A program made the translations under genes and the position numbers. This document shows positions 10,373 through 23,391 of a stretch of DNA of 64,000 nt, one piece after another. The DNA is from Dipetalonema caudispina (taxonomy: Eukaryota; Nematoda; Chromadorea; Rhabditida; Onchocercidae), in contig JABVXV010000088.1 of the NCBI GenBank assembly GCA_013365325.1, positions 124,001 through 188,000 of the forward strand, in the 5' to 3' direction. The notes beneath the pieces were generated by a model, which did no database searches, had not been told where the DNA came from, and was given only the letters and a program-made list of their open reading frames with translations. The stretch's first letter is position 1, and the number at the start of each line of letters is the position of its first letter.

Positions 10373-13352
10373 TCAAAATCTAACAAAATCTTCTGTGCTG
10401 AAATCTTCCTGGATCCAACGCTGTGCATTTCGTTTTCGAATGAGATCAATTTCTTTTTGATTTATTCGCTTCTGTAAAAATAAACAGAGATGGAACAAAT
10501 CCTTGACTATTTCATAGAACTCCACGCTGAAATCCGAATGTTATGAGATGTATATTAGTGATATAGAAAACGAAATTTAGCTTCTTATACCTTAAATTGT
10601 TTTTTGAATGAACGTTTTCTTCAACCGATAATTTACATGCCACTGATGGGATAAGTTGCAGAACTGAGGAAATAAGCTGCAGTCATTTGTTTTCAACTTC
10701 ACTTAGTTTATTTAACTACTAAGGGTCATCGGATAAAAGGAACGTCTTGTTTTCTGATGTCATAGGTTTTTTTCAGAGAATCAAAAAGGTCGTGTCTGGT
10801 ACATAGTTTTGCCACTATCAAAAGCATTAAACTGACAGAACGAACAAACTTGTAATCCCCGTTATGACTCATTTTTTATTTATGAATTTAAAACTGTTCG
10901 TTGTCCATACTAACAGTAGATTAACATTCGCTTCCTGCAGAATATACTAATCCTTATAGCAGTTTATCAATGATATTTTCCTGTTTTCTGTTGTCACTGC
11001 TGTCATAAAATAGATGTCTTGTTTATGATTATACTTGGTAACCTTTTAATATTATAAAGAAAAGTATACCCATGAAATAGAGTGTTCGAACTTCCGGTAC
11101 GACAAATCGCAACCAGTCCCTGCATTCCATATATTCTCATTGATTGCACATGAAGCTTGCTTTTTCGTTGCAAACATAGTAAATCTGTAATATTACTCTT
11201 TTTGTACTTTGAAATCTCAAAAGCTAAAGTCCAACTTTAGAATTTAGAATACGAAACTCTTGGAACACGTTTCATCATACGGTGCAAGATGTTTTGCGAT
11301 GAAGATGTACTTACTTCTTTTACTTTCCCAGTCATCAACAGTTCCTTCAACAGATTAAAGAAAAAATCATATAAGCAAGTTATGAGAGATCCATACCCGG
11401 TCTTTGCAAAACAGCAGAACTTCCTGTGTTTCTTCAAGTTGAACTCGCTACTGCACACTGTTGTACAAGAAGGACATTCCAACGTCGTATTCCACCAATC
11501 GTTGCGAGCTATTACATTGTGTTTTTTACTGAAAGCAGAGACAAACGGGAACGATAAACCAAATTTGATTTTTATCTCCTCTTTATCCATCATTATGAAA
11601 GTTAAAAAACTTTCACAGGCAAATTTACAAAGTATTGGGAAAAGAAATAAACTGAATTAGTCTCTCAAATTACGTCTTCATCTATCAGATATTAATAAGT
11701 ATGGATAATAAAATGAGTTCTTAGCATAAAAATTAGATTTTCGAACTGAAAAAGAAAACATACAGGAAATGACTTCTTATTTCATAAAAATTAACGAAGA
11801 ATTGGGTGCAGTAGGAACAACGATATCTGCGTCGGATGTAATGCGGTATTTCTTTGTGAATTTCAAGAACAATCCGTGATTCTGTTTTGAAATGACACAA
11901 ACGGCATTCTATTATCGGCTGTAATCTCATCTTTTAAAACATCCTTGACAGTTATTACTTTCTCCTCATATAACAGGCGCCATATTTATTAAATAATGTC
12001 GACGAAAAAACATCATTTGAGAGTTTAAAAGTGTAACTAACACTGGAAAAAAAAGAAAAACTAGTGTTACAACGATTCCTTCATTTAAACGTCTTTCGTC
12101 TATTAAGTTTCACTCTTATATAAATAAATAAACAAATAAACCAACCAGAATAATACGACTGGTGAGACTTTGTCCAGTGTATTCTCTAATTGTGCTGAAA
12201 CTGTTGGCAACAACATTTCTTCCAAGTTCAAACAAAATTTTCGTCATGTGGATGGGACGTCTCTGATTAGCCATTGCCACTAACAAATTATCAGCGTAAC
12301 ATATCCTTCTTTCTTGCTCTTTGATTTTTCCTGATCTTATAAGCCTTCGTATCAATTCTTGAATGGTCATATCTGCATCATATTCGGCCACTAATGTAAC
12401 AACCTTAAACAGTAACAAATTTTTTTGCAAAATTACCTTTTCGCCATGTGGCTACAAACGAACTATTAAATGCTTTAAAATTTGACACATTTCAACTATA
12501 ACACTCATTCATCACTAACTATAGCCAACATCACGATGAAGACATAGCTTTGAGTTTGAGCATAACATCCTTAAGATATGAGGCGCAGGTTTAAGAAATT
12601 GGAGGTACCTGTGAAGGAGGTATAAAGATGGATGTTGGGAATACAAAACTTCCACTCAGTAATAACGACTGCATTGAAAGGGGATGAAGCTGTGCTTCTT
12701 TTTCATATATGCTTCGTAAAAATGTCGTCAATTTTCTGTAAACATTCGAGATTAATTACGTACGAAATTACTCATCAATATTTCCCTAAAATCTCATTTC
12801 TTTAACAATCATCGACCTCTCTACCTCAATATCTTTTGTTATCACCCAGACCCATCTCATCAATTATGTGATCATCAAGTGAATCTAAACCTTTCGAATC
12901 ATTAGTAGATATCTTGCAATTACTTCCTACTCCGTTATCCAACCTTTTCTACCGTATCTTCTTTAAACATAGAAGAAGTTACAACTAAACGACAGTTGAC
13001 AACGAAGCTCACTAATCACATATCTCCTCTTTCGTATGCAAAATTTCAAATTCCGCTAAATTTTCACATTGTCATACACTATGAATCCCTGTGTTGGTTT
13101 CTTCAGTAACTAATAGTGAACAAAATAACACATATCTTACTTGTTGCTAATGGATCCATCTGTCCATTTCTTCAATATCTCCTTCTCGATTGCATGCAAG
13201 AAAATCTCGTTCTTATTAACATTCTCCAGGCATTGATCCTAAAAATGGAATAAATAGATTAAAATACCATGCATTAAACAGCTTCCGACTTATTCCCATG
13301 AATTTGCTCGTCAAATATGACGTACGTTTGTTTCACTTACCTTCAATTGCAT
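10373..13352 (-). CDS. C2H2 zinc-finger protein of unknown family (seven-exon model, 304 aa)
   Basis: Exons 13352-13341, 13238-13141, 12608-12530, 12403-12146, 11918-11764, 11528-11315 and 10471-10373 join in phase from ATG to TGA. The N-terminal ~150 residues are helical with no finger (EIFLHAIEKEILKKWTDGSI; TIQELIRRLIRSGKIKEQER). Three C2H2-like units follow: ECRLCHFKTESRIVLEIHKE; then YRCSYC...H-FLKK-H, completed across an intron; then LECPSCTTVCSSEFNLKKH. A basic helical tail (EIDLIRKRNAQRWIQEDF) ends the protein. It is probably a nuclear nucleic-acid-binding protein. The four last exons are well supported. The 12-nt first exon and the 12608-12530 exon are weaker, the latter using a GTTGGC donor. 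I recognise no orthologue. Confidence 0.6.
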
Positions 13353-15134
13353 AAAATGGTTCCCTTCCTCTCATGGCTAGCATATAAGTGAAGGATTTGG
13401 CAATATGCTTGTTTAAATAGAAAATGAAATTAAATACTGATGAACTGGAAAATTTAAATCATGGAAAAGAAAGGCAATAAATAAAAAAATGAATCAGTTA
13501 GCATACAGATGGATATATAGCGAGAAATCAAGAGAGGAAGATGACAGAGCTAGACACTTTTCGATTAGCAGTTCAGTTGTTGAATCTTTTGATGAAAAAT
13601 TAATTACCAATGATTTTACAATATTACGGAATGAGTAAACATTATGAATAGTTAACAACAGTTCTATCATTATTGCTTTCTGAGATTAATCGATCGATTT
13701 CAATTGGCAATTCTTAAGAACTGGGAGAACGTATTAAACCGATGGGAATTTCTTACCTTGGTTAAATTTTCGATTCTTAAAGACTTATTAAAGAATCCTA
13801 CTTATTTACATTTATTTCTTTTCGGATAGAAAAAAAAAGAGGAAGAGAAACTGGAACGAACTTCGTGCTTCTGTTCAATTCTTCCATCACCATCAATAAT
13901 CACTTTTTTCATCTTTGTATTCTTCTGGTAATTCCAATTTCTAAAATAGCAGATAATACTCATAAATTACCATTTATTCATCAATAAAAGATCATTCATC
14001 CTGTTATTTGGATATCATAACTATTTCTATTACTTCAACCTACAAACATATAAAGGAACTGTAACACATTTAACGTACGCTAAATTTTCCCGTAAAACGG
14101 TTGTATATTCGAAAAGGTATGAATGTACGCTGCATATATGTGCAGTGTTGATAAATTACGTATTATATATACGTAAAAGTGTTAATAAATCACGTAATAC
14201 ATACACATAAGACGTCAGAACTTCTTTACTGCAAGTTAAGGCTACGACACATTCTTATGAACAACTTTCGGACAGTTATAATTTTCGTCCACTTGTTTTA
14301 ACTTTAATTTCAATTTATGTTGATTCACTTACGTTCACGTTGATCTATTTATCTTTACGCTGAAGAATGAAAATGTACATGTAATTAGTTATGATCAGAT
14401 TTTCCAAACTAAGTGTATAATGATTGATTTCCTTGTTTAGCTCATTTGAAGCACTGATATTTTCAGTGAATCACTGTTTTTTCTATCATTCAGGTTATTA
14501 CAGGGTTAGAGCAGTTTTTTTTTTTTTTTTCATAGTGAATTTTTCATTTCGAGAATCATAGCACTGAGAAGTTTTGTGAAAGAAGAAGAGCAACAGTGAG
14601 ATCTCTGAGTAATTTGAAATCTTGAAAGTTTCAAGAATTATTTTCTTTCTATCTTCAGTAATACAAATATTTCGGAATGAAATTTCTGTTGAAAAAAAAA
14701 AAAAAACAGTCAGAATAATGATAGAATAGAAGTGACCATTGGTCATCAATTTATCTTAATGTATCAGGTGGTATCTAAACCAATTTGTATGTATCATATT
14801 TCCGGGGTGGAATACTTTCCATCAAATGGAATTTTTAAAAGTTTTCAGTTCTATTCCACTTATGATATGCTAATATTTGGATATGGGAGATGAGATTCCT
14901 TCTATCCTAATACGAACAATTCTCTTATGCAAATATAATCAGTATGGATTTGAATTTTCTCTTCTCTTACCTGAATTTTGTCTCTTTGCTCACCGTAAAA
15001 ATGCAGTAATAACTGATAAGTGATAGTAAGAAGAAGAAAAGAATAAATATTAAAGTGTTTATTTTACATATTCATCAAAAAGTAAGGAAATAATAATTAA
15101 TAGTCTAATTTAATTATGTTCGTATTTGAATAGA
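13353..15134. other. Intergenic, no supported gene
   Basis: AT-rich, upstream of the zinc-finger gene and downstream of the TIL genes. It contains a poly-T run (16 T) near 14515, a poly-A run near 14693, and a segment (14140-14215) in which AAATTACGTA/AATCACGTAA-type motifs recur. No exon was found. Confidence 0.4.
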
Positions 15135-15833
15135 TCATTTCGGTGGACATTCATTGAATGGAACACATATGCCAGCTTTATTCCGTCGAATATCCCCATC
15201 TCTTTTACATTGACATCGAGGTGGGAAGCATTTCTTATAGCAGAACACCTATAAATATCATCATTTACAGAGCTAAATTCAATATCAGTAAAATTCACTC
15301 AATCGATCGTTCTTCAACGCAATACATCTCATCATTCAAGAATTTCATTTCATCTTCAAGAAGATTCATAAATAGGTTATACTTATTTTTCATGATTTAA
15401 AAATATACACTTATTATATTTTCAATGAAATAATATTTATTTGAAAAGCATTATTATTAAGATATAAAAAAATCATTGAAATATATCAGGTTTATGTACA
15501 TATTCCATCCTTTTCATGAACGTCAGTATTAACATTTATTATCTTTCAATTATCAAATTAAATTCACTCTACTTACTGGTTCAACATCCTCACAAGTTAA
15601 CTCACATCCAGTACCACAAAGAGGACTCCATTCTTCATTTGGTCCACATTTAGGCCTTCCATCAGCTATGATGCAAAAAACGGCCAATACCTGCATTATA
15701 TAAATAAATACTACAATGTTATAACATATATTTACATTATATTAATTTATGGAACTTTTATAAAATTCATCATTGGTAAATTAACATGACAAAAGAGTTA
15801 GCTTACAAATAATATTGGTGTTGTGAGGACCAT
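15135..15833 (-). CDS. TIL-domain (trypsin inhibitor-like, smapin-type) secreted protease inhibitor, 84 aa (downstream copy)
   Basis: Three exons: 15833-15807, 15690-15577 and 15248-15135, all phase 0, with GTAAGC and GTAAGT donors. The signal peptide is MVLTTPILFVLAVFCIIADG. The mature part holds exactly ten cysteines in TIL order: CGPNEEWSPLCGTGCELTC, then CYKKC, CQC, and ICVPFNEC, ending PPK-stop. TIL proteins form five disulfides and present a reactive loop to serine proteases; nematode members (Onchocerca SPI/smapins, Ascaris inhibitors) act in cuticle/moulting or host interaction. The loop region here (FPPRCQC) suggests an Arg-containing P-site, but the target protease cannot be read from sequence. 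A close relative lies 0.9 kb upstream on the same strand with the same exon plan. Confidence 0.88.
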
Positions 15834-16756
15834 TTTACAATCAAATTTCCTTCTAAACTGTTTCAGTGATCTGTAATGAATTGACATTGATGGCATGATG
15901 ATATGCCAATTTCATTAATATTTCATGCATGAAATGCATCTTTAATATCATCAACTATAATTGCTAAATTAAATTCATTTAATGAAAAAAGAAAAGTAAA
16001 ATTATAATTCTATAACTCTTTCAGGATCGAATAGTTATTGTACATTTTTAATACTCTTTAAATCTTTATTAGATTATATGCAACATTTCAGGACAATTTC
16101 AACTTCCCAAAAACTGCAAACACATCGTGAATTTCTTATTAACATTTATGATATCATAACAAATCGACGTAATGATGCTTGATTAAAACTTGCAGAAACT
16201 TACCGTAGTATTCTTTAATATAAGCTGGAAATTTGCAATCACCATGGATACAGGTCAAATCCCAAAATGTTCAGCTTTATTAAAAACTAAACTAATGAGG
16301 AAGAAAAAGAAGAAACTAACTGCACTGCTTCCTCTTCAAACTAATTGGTTTACTGAGATTAAAATGAATTATTGAACTTTTAAAATGCAGTCATCGATGC
16401 ATATTGATTTTCTCAAAAGTGGAATATGTAAAATTTGTGGAATAATTAAAAAATTTTCCTATGCTTTCATAAAGGTAGCAATGAGCGAGAATGTACGATC
16501 AAATTTGCATCATCAATTATTGCTTACTCAGTGATAAACAGCTTATCAGTTTCTGTAAAGCTATTGGATAATTATATGGGATTCATAATTTTGAATTCAA
16601 TATTGAACATGTGATGTACTATGATTTACTTTACGTACATGTTTGAAAAGGTACGTACATGTTTTATTAATAAATAAACATATTACTATCACTTTTATTG
16701 ACTGAAAATCTCAAAGAAAAATCAATGAAATATGAATATAAATATGAAAAGATACA
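15834..16756. other. Spacer between the two TIL genes
   Basis: 0.92 kb, AT-rich, presumed promoter of the downstream TIL gene. No exon was found. The distance is larger than the ~100 bp typical of C. elegans operons, so separate promoters are more likely than an operon. Confidence 0.4.
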
Positions 16757-17963
16757 TTAGGAAGTATTATTCGGAAATCTTCTATTCTTTGGGCATTCTG
16801 ATATGGCAACACATTTTCTTGCGGAATTTCTTCTAAAACCATCGTATGGTGGACAGTAACAACCAGCTGGATCACACTGAAGAGTGCATGGAGTCTGAAA
16901 GAAGGAAAATAAATTAACTGATAAATATTTTTGAAAGACTTTTTCCCGGATTACATCTCCTTTTTTGTTTTCCTTTGTGTGACAACTTTTTCCCTGAAAT
17001 AAAAAGTGAAAACAAACGTCTAAAAGTGATGTATAAATGACGTTTTGATGTAATACTATATATTAGAGACAAGAAAAAAGTATTAGAATATATGACTAAT
17101 TTGTATTAATAAAATAATGGAATATAACTAAGCAAAAAATATCTAAAATTTATTAGTTGTATTGTAGATAAAACATTCATCTAATTTGTCTAGTGATTAG
17201 TTGATAAAGTTATCATTATTTATAAATTTTGAATTACTAACAAATTCGCTTTGGCCACACTTCAGTTCACATCCCATGCATTCAGTCCATATCTCGTTTG
17301 GTCCACATTTGCTTTGTCCACTCGCATCCACGTACGTAAAAGTTAACGTCAATGCCTGATTGAAAATTTATAATTACTCATATATTTATCCATTTCTTTC
17401 AATTCAAAATTTGGCCTGAAATTATGTTAGTTTAGCTGGCCTTATTTTCTCTTACCTATTTTAGCATAAAACATAAATGATTGGTTTACAAATAAGATAA
17501 TGAGGATGATAGAATTAATTTATCGTTGAAAATGAATCACTCTGAATGGACTTTATCTGAGACGTACGTCGAACGGTATTTTCTTTTAAATTGACATTTT
17601 TATGATCATGTGAAAGGTCAACGGCTTCAGATGAAATGTTTCCCAACAAAAGACAACTGTTATCTCTTTTTTCTCTCCCTTATTTTCCATTGAATTTGTC
17701 ATAATCTAAACAACTTTTCTTTTTGATGACCCTTCCTATTTCACTATCTTGTTGACCTCATGGAAAATGAAATAGAACTAAGAAAGGAATGAATGCTTTA
17801 ATAAAATGAAAATATCTGCTATTATCTTAAGATTTATGCTTAACTTAGAGAAGAAAAGAAAAAGGAACTAATTACCATCAATTTCTACAAATTGGAATAG
17901 ATAAACTGAAGGATAAATATTCGAAAAAACACTTACGACTATCAAGATGAGCATTGGATTCAT
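16757..17963 (-). CDS. TIL-domain (smapin-type) secreted protease inhibitor, 92 aa (upstream copy)
   Basis: Three exons: 17963-17937, 17355-17242 and 16894-16757, all phase 0. The signal peptide is MNPMLILIVALTLTFTYVDA. Ten cysteines follow in TIL order: CGPNEIWTECMGCELKC, then CTLQC, CYC, and KCVAISEC, with a tail of about 11 residues ending PNNTS. Exons 1 and 2 are 27 and 114 nt, identical in length and phase to the neighbouring TIL gene, so the pair arose by tandem duplication. The reactive-loop region (CDPAGCYC) differs from the sister's (CFPPRCQC), which predicts a different protease preference. Role (secreted serine protease inhibitor) is family knowledge; specificity is unknown. NNTS is a potential N-glycosylation site. 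Confidence 0.88.
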
Positions 17964-19851
17964 TACACAAACAATACAACTTCTTACTCCTCAACAATTT
18001 CCATTCCATCGATACTGATTAAAACAGGTTTGTAGAAATAGTTCAAGGAGAGGAAAAACAGCGATAACAAATTTTAGAAATAAACATCAATGAGTCAGTT
18101 TTCTTTTTTGTTTTTTATGTTTCGGTAAATGTAAGATAAGAATGATTCATAGAAGATTTCATGTTAATCAATCAATTTTTCTTTCTTTTTTTTTAAAAAA
18201 GAAATAATTTTTGTAACGTAAATGTAAGTATATTTAATCGAGTTAAATTCCATTATGAATAATAAGAAAGAATTTGAATGGATTGGATATGATTAAGCTA
18301 AGCTACATTGTTAACTTTTGAATTGATCATTTAGACAATTGATTAAATTAACAGGAAGTTTTGACAGGTAATATGAAATGAAATCATAATGAAAAGATGA
18401 ATTATTTGTATATTTCATATTTTATGAAATTCGCATATCTTCTTTTACTTTACTCTTTTACCTGAAGTGAATAACAGTACCGACTGACAATTATTCATAT
18501 TAATATTCTTTAATGAGATCCTCCAAATAAATGAATTGATCTGTTTGTCTCAATTGATTAGCATACTGTTAATCAGTTATCAATGATATGATCACTAACG
18601 AAATTGAATCACTTGTATCGGCATATACACATCATTTTAATTAATATGAAGTAAGCATGAAAAGATAATTTCAGGATAGCTTTTGAGGAAGAATATGAAC
18701 TGATTACATCAAATATTCCGTGAATTTCCGTAAGAAAAGCTTCCTGATAAATTCAACGGAGCAAGTTGAAAAAAAAAGCGTGCAAAAATTTCAAATTGCA
18801 ATAAATTTGAATTGTTACATTTATTCATTCATACAAAATTTTTCTATTTCACCTTTCCTTCTTTGAGTTGAGTTGTTTTAGCTTCAAAATGATATGTGAA
18901 ATAAATAATACAGTAACTAAGTGGGATAATATGATCATTTCCAACTAACGTAAATATAAGTCAATCAAGAGAGTTGCAAATTATAAGAGTATTGTAAATT
19001 ATGAAGTGAAAATGGATCAGTAAAACAGAAATGGAGTGTGACATGTAAATCATTGCACTGATCTGATCATATGTACCTGTCAATTAATATGTTTATGTCA
19101 CATTTACCAAGCAATTATTTTCAAGTTCTATTTTCCTTTCAAGTGCGATAAAAGCACTTAAGACAAAGATGAGAAAGATCGTAGGAGAGATTAGAAGTAA
19201 ATGAATCGTTTTGTCAGTTATCTTTATTCTTGATGATTTAAAGCGGAAATTATTGCAGCAGATAATTTGTAGCACAAATACAACAACTTTTCCAATATAA
19301 ATTTCAACATGAAAGACAATCAAATATCTAATCATTAAGCGATAACAAAGATTAACACTTAACAAATGTTGATTACACTGTGTATTCATACTGCAGTTAC
19401 AACAAATATCAGTGATATCTTTCGTAACACATTGTTCGATGCGATAGAGATGATCGTAGATGTTTTATCTAATTCATGAATCCTACTTTATCATAATTTC
19501 TTTCATAAACATTTGCCATTTGACTCTCGACTTCAGTATTGTTTACAGCCTTCAGTAATTTAAACTACAACTTCAGCAAATTTATCTTTTCTATTCACTC
19601 CAACTATATTGGCTCCATCCAATTTAGACCGATCAGATCATATTAAATAGATGGAAAATCTTTAATGAAAATTAGCAGAGCACATAAAAATTTCTATGTG
19701 TTAAGTGTGAAAAAATACAATTATGTTTCAGTTTACGTTACCATTTCTTTATTCGTTGCTTATTTGAAATCTATTTGACCTGAATTTCAAGTGCAAACAA
19801 TACTTTAAACCTAATTTTTCCACCAAATTTTTGCAGCAATATTTTTTTTTA
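17964..19851. other. Intergenic, no supported gene
   Basis: Upstream of the TIL pair. A 98-codon minus-strand open frame at 19093-19389 has hydrophobic stretches (SPTIFLIFVLSAFIALE) but no splice context or recognised family, so it is not called a gene. Confidence 0.35.
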
Positions 19852-22800
19852 TTTTTTAAAACGCTGCACTTTTTATATTATCTGCAAAATTTATAGTCTT
19901 CTTTTTATATTTAGTTATTGTATTTACCTTAGAAAAATATTCAATGATATTTTTCTTTTTGATCGAAATATTTGAATAGTAGCAAGGATAGGTATTAACG
20001 ATGAAGCATTTTGAAGCTCAAAGAGTTCAAAAATGCTCGTTTCAAATATGCTCACTTGCAAGCTGTATAATCAAAAGTTTCGGCTTTCTCATTTTGAGCC
20101 AAATTTTGCTTAAACAGCTTGATGGGCATAATATGTATGAAAGCTGAAAATGAAGAAAAGTTTTCCTCTTTATAGAAAGGAAATTGAAATTGCAGCCTGA
20201 TAGTGATGGGAAAGGAGAATTGGAAGGATTGGCCAAAAAGTTATTCATTTCATCATCGTAACTGTCGCACAGATTTACCATCACAACAGAATCTTATCTC
20301 CCGCTTATCATTACAGCTGAGGAAAGGTTTGTTCAATTGTTCATCTGTTGCTTGGCTGCTTCGTTTCAGGCTCATTTATTAACTTAATCATCAGGCTTAT
20401 CCGGTAACGCTACGTATTACATAATTTGGCAGAAGTAGACTTTCGCTTGAAAACCAAGTAGTATGCTAAGTTTGTTTGAATCTTCTATTGTTTGAATTTA
20501 TATCTTTTTTGAATGAAAATTTCAACAATGCTGCAGTAAATTTATATTGTTTAAAAATGACATTTGCATAATTTAACATTTAAATTGGAAAACTTGGAAG
20601 CATTAAAGTAATTATTATGTCAAAGGGTCCTTTGCTATTTTGCATTTTCCCAGGCATTTTAAATTCGAAAGCTTTTCTTCATCCGTTGTTAATAGCAAGA
20701 ACGCATGTCGTTCTTTTCACTAATATACCAAGCAGCAAGAAAGCTTCGACCACTAAATCGCTAAAGTGTCTTTTCGCAGGCATTAATTCTGAGAATTCTC
20801 GGATATTGATAAAACACATCTTACGGGAGTTTCTCATATTTTCATCGTTTATTTCCCTATTATTACAAGGTATGAGAGCAGTCAGACTTGAATATTTGAC
20901 GAAAAAATAGATTAAAGTTGACGTGCGTAAAACACGACCTCTATTGTCGCAGCGTAGTCTTACGCATAACGATAGCAACTATCAGATTGCATTTTTAAAA
21001 TTTTATTTGAATGATTTTCACCGTCGCTAACTTTACTATAAATTCATTTCCCCATGCCTTACTTAAAATGCAATATTTCAATGAGTCACTGTTAATTCAA
21101 TTTTTAATTTCATGAAGTGTCTTGTCGTGCAAGAACTTTAAAGCATCGGAGAAGAGCAAAACTAAGGTTTAACGATCGCAGTTGTGAGTCTCTTTCTGAA
21201 AAAAAAAAAAAAAAAACTGAACTGAATGGACAAATTTGAAGACTTAGTCAATCATTTTTGTTTGACTCATTCCTCAGATTGTTTCATTCACATTTTAATA
21301 CTTCTCAGTCAATTGCGCCCCTCACAAATTCTACACTTTCAATAGTTCCCTGCTCAAAAAACTCTTAAGACTTTCGATCTTAAAATAATTTCTTCTTCTC
21401 ATTCACATCTTACTCTTATAAAGAGGCATTTACTTTGATATCAAACATTTCGTCGACCTAAGTTATTCTAATATGAGATAATTAAGGCATAATGACCTAA
21501 GATGCTTAAGCAATAAGTCCTTCAAAGTCAGACGACAGTAATCCTTTAATAGCATTGGCTGCGAAAGTATGATCGGTCCATTTGCATTTGAGAAGTTTTC
21601 GTTATAAATGTAATTGTTGATAGTTAATTTTGGGAGCAAAATGGATAGTTTTTGGCACATTATTTGCACAGCATTGCCGGCCAATTAAATAATTTCAGGA
21701 AAAGTTTTTTTTGAATAAAGTCTCTATTTAAAACTTTTACAAATGCACTTCACATTGCTCACCTAATTAATTATGATTTGAAAATGTAAAAGATCCTTTA
21801 ATTAAATTCACTATGGGCTATGTCAAATAGAAGTGCTAAGGAATGAAAATGATCGTTCAAATCTGAAGAAGTTAACATCTGACCTGTCCGAAAGTGAAAT
21901 CCGACAACTGATTAGATTCTTGCCGTTTCAGTTGTTAGCATTTTGAAATGAACAATTCAGTCTTTATTAAATCAATTTGAAAGCTTTCTCCAATACTTTC
22001 ATTTCTATTTTTGAGGTTTCAGAAAAGATTATAAGGAAAGTTCAGTTTCTCTCCCTGTAAGAATATTTTTTTTCTCTTTTTGAGGTATTCATTCGAACAG
22101 GTGTAAAAAAAAAAAAAAAAAATAGAAAACAAATTATAAACAAAGCGAGAGAGAGACAGAGAGAAAGGGAGAGAGAGAAGGATTTGTTTCAGTGAATTGA
22201 AATATTTCCTGAACTCCTTTTGGGGCAGAACCAAACTTGCCCCTCCTTCTCTTCTTTTACCTCAAACATTCCCATCCAGTCATTGCAAGAGGTCATCTCT
22301 ACCATATCGTCGTTACCTACAACTTCAGATAATTCCATCTGTGTTTAACAATTCTTATATTGATCAAATATTGAAATGGACGAATCTAATGAACTTTAAT
22401 TAATCCTTTCAACAACAAATTCGAATGGAAGCATTGTTACAAAATAACAAATGCTAAATTTGTGGAACAGAAGGACAGATTTTCCTTCTTATAATACCAT
22501 GGAGGTCACCCCATTACGCTAACAACGTTGCAACAACGTCGATAACTACGTGCTTCACTTTTCTGAATTACAGTAAAGTAATGAGGTGAAAGAGCTCCTT
22601 CTGAAGGACATTTGCACTATCAGTCACGCTCTGATGAAGAAGTGCTCATTTCACACTTCGATATGTTGTGATGCACACAGTGCAGGACATCGGGAAGTTT
22701 TCTTCTTCTCTGCAACGATTGATGAAAAAGCGGTCTAATAGAAATGAGAAGAAAGTGGGACGCGCAGAAGTCAGGCACGCAAAATGTGATGAGGTGAGCA

Positions 22801-23391
22801 TTTTTGGTTGGAATATTTTCTTCTTTTTTTGAAAAGTGAACAAAGAAATTGGTACAACAGCGATAACCTTGGACATTTTCGCCGTCTAACTTTTTCTTCC
22901 AGAAAATTCGTCTTTTTTTCTTCTCTCCAAGCATTTTTTCCATACTTCAAATAAAGTGCGAGGACATACACCTACACCCACCTAGCACATTTAAAGACGT
23001 ACTCGCACTTCATAGAACTTGATTTAAACTACCCTTCGTAGTAATTCAAAAAATTTATCGTTAATCTTCAAAAAGATTTCGAAAGAAAAATTCATTCTTT
23101 CAAGCAATCTACTGATAATTAAAAATAAGAGTAGCAAGTGCCCGGTGATCTCTTCGAGATTTACGCTGTTGTTGCAAAATAGAATTGTAGCAACAATTAT
23201 CAGAAGTGAAAATTGGTATTTGTATTGAATTTCAAGATGAATACTTGAAATGATTAGGGTTGAAATGAATGAGAACGGAGGCGAGGCTCAATTGTTATTA
23301 TAATTATGTTGTTGTTATTGTTGTTGTATACGTTATGTGAGCATTTGTGTCAGTGTTTATTTGTTTGTTTGTTTCCTACTGGTACGCTATC
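19852..23391. repeat. 3.54 kb direct repeat, copy 1
   Basis: Matches 34983-38522 at a constant offset of 15131 with no indel. Every stretch I compared was identical, including two 18-A homopolymers and a GA-rich tract. The left boundary falls in a T-rich tract just before TTTTTTAAAACGCTGC. The right boundary falls at GGTAC(G/A)CTATC, where the copies diverge. No terminal inverted repeats, target-site duplication, transposase or reverse transcriptase frame was seen. Open frames inside are under 110 codons and look random. One 300-bp segment (20617-20978) is open on both strands and slightly GC-richer. Confidence 0.95.

Noticed and set aside
15135..17963. The two TIL genes as an operon
   Set aside because: The 0.92 kb gap is much longer than usual nematode operon spacing, and no SL2-type signal was seen.
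19093..19389. 98-codon minus-strand frame with hydrophobic stretches, possible receptor exon
   Set aside because: No flanking splice sites that extend the frame and no family motif.
20617..20978. 97-99-codon open frames on both strands inside the repeat (also at 35748-36109)
   Set aside because: No recognised motif. Simultaneous openness on both strands suggests composition, and the duplicate adds no independent evidence because the copies match.
22620..22971. Three overlapping minus-strand frames of 66-107 codons (also at 37751-38102)
   Set aside because: All three frames are open together over the same DNA, basic and low in complexity; no splice context.
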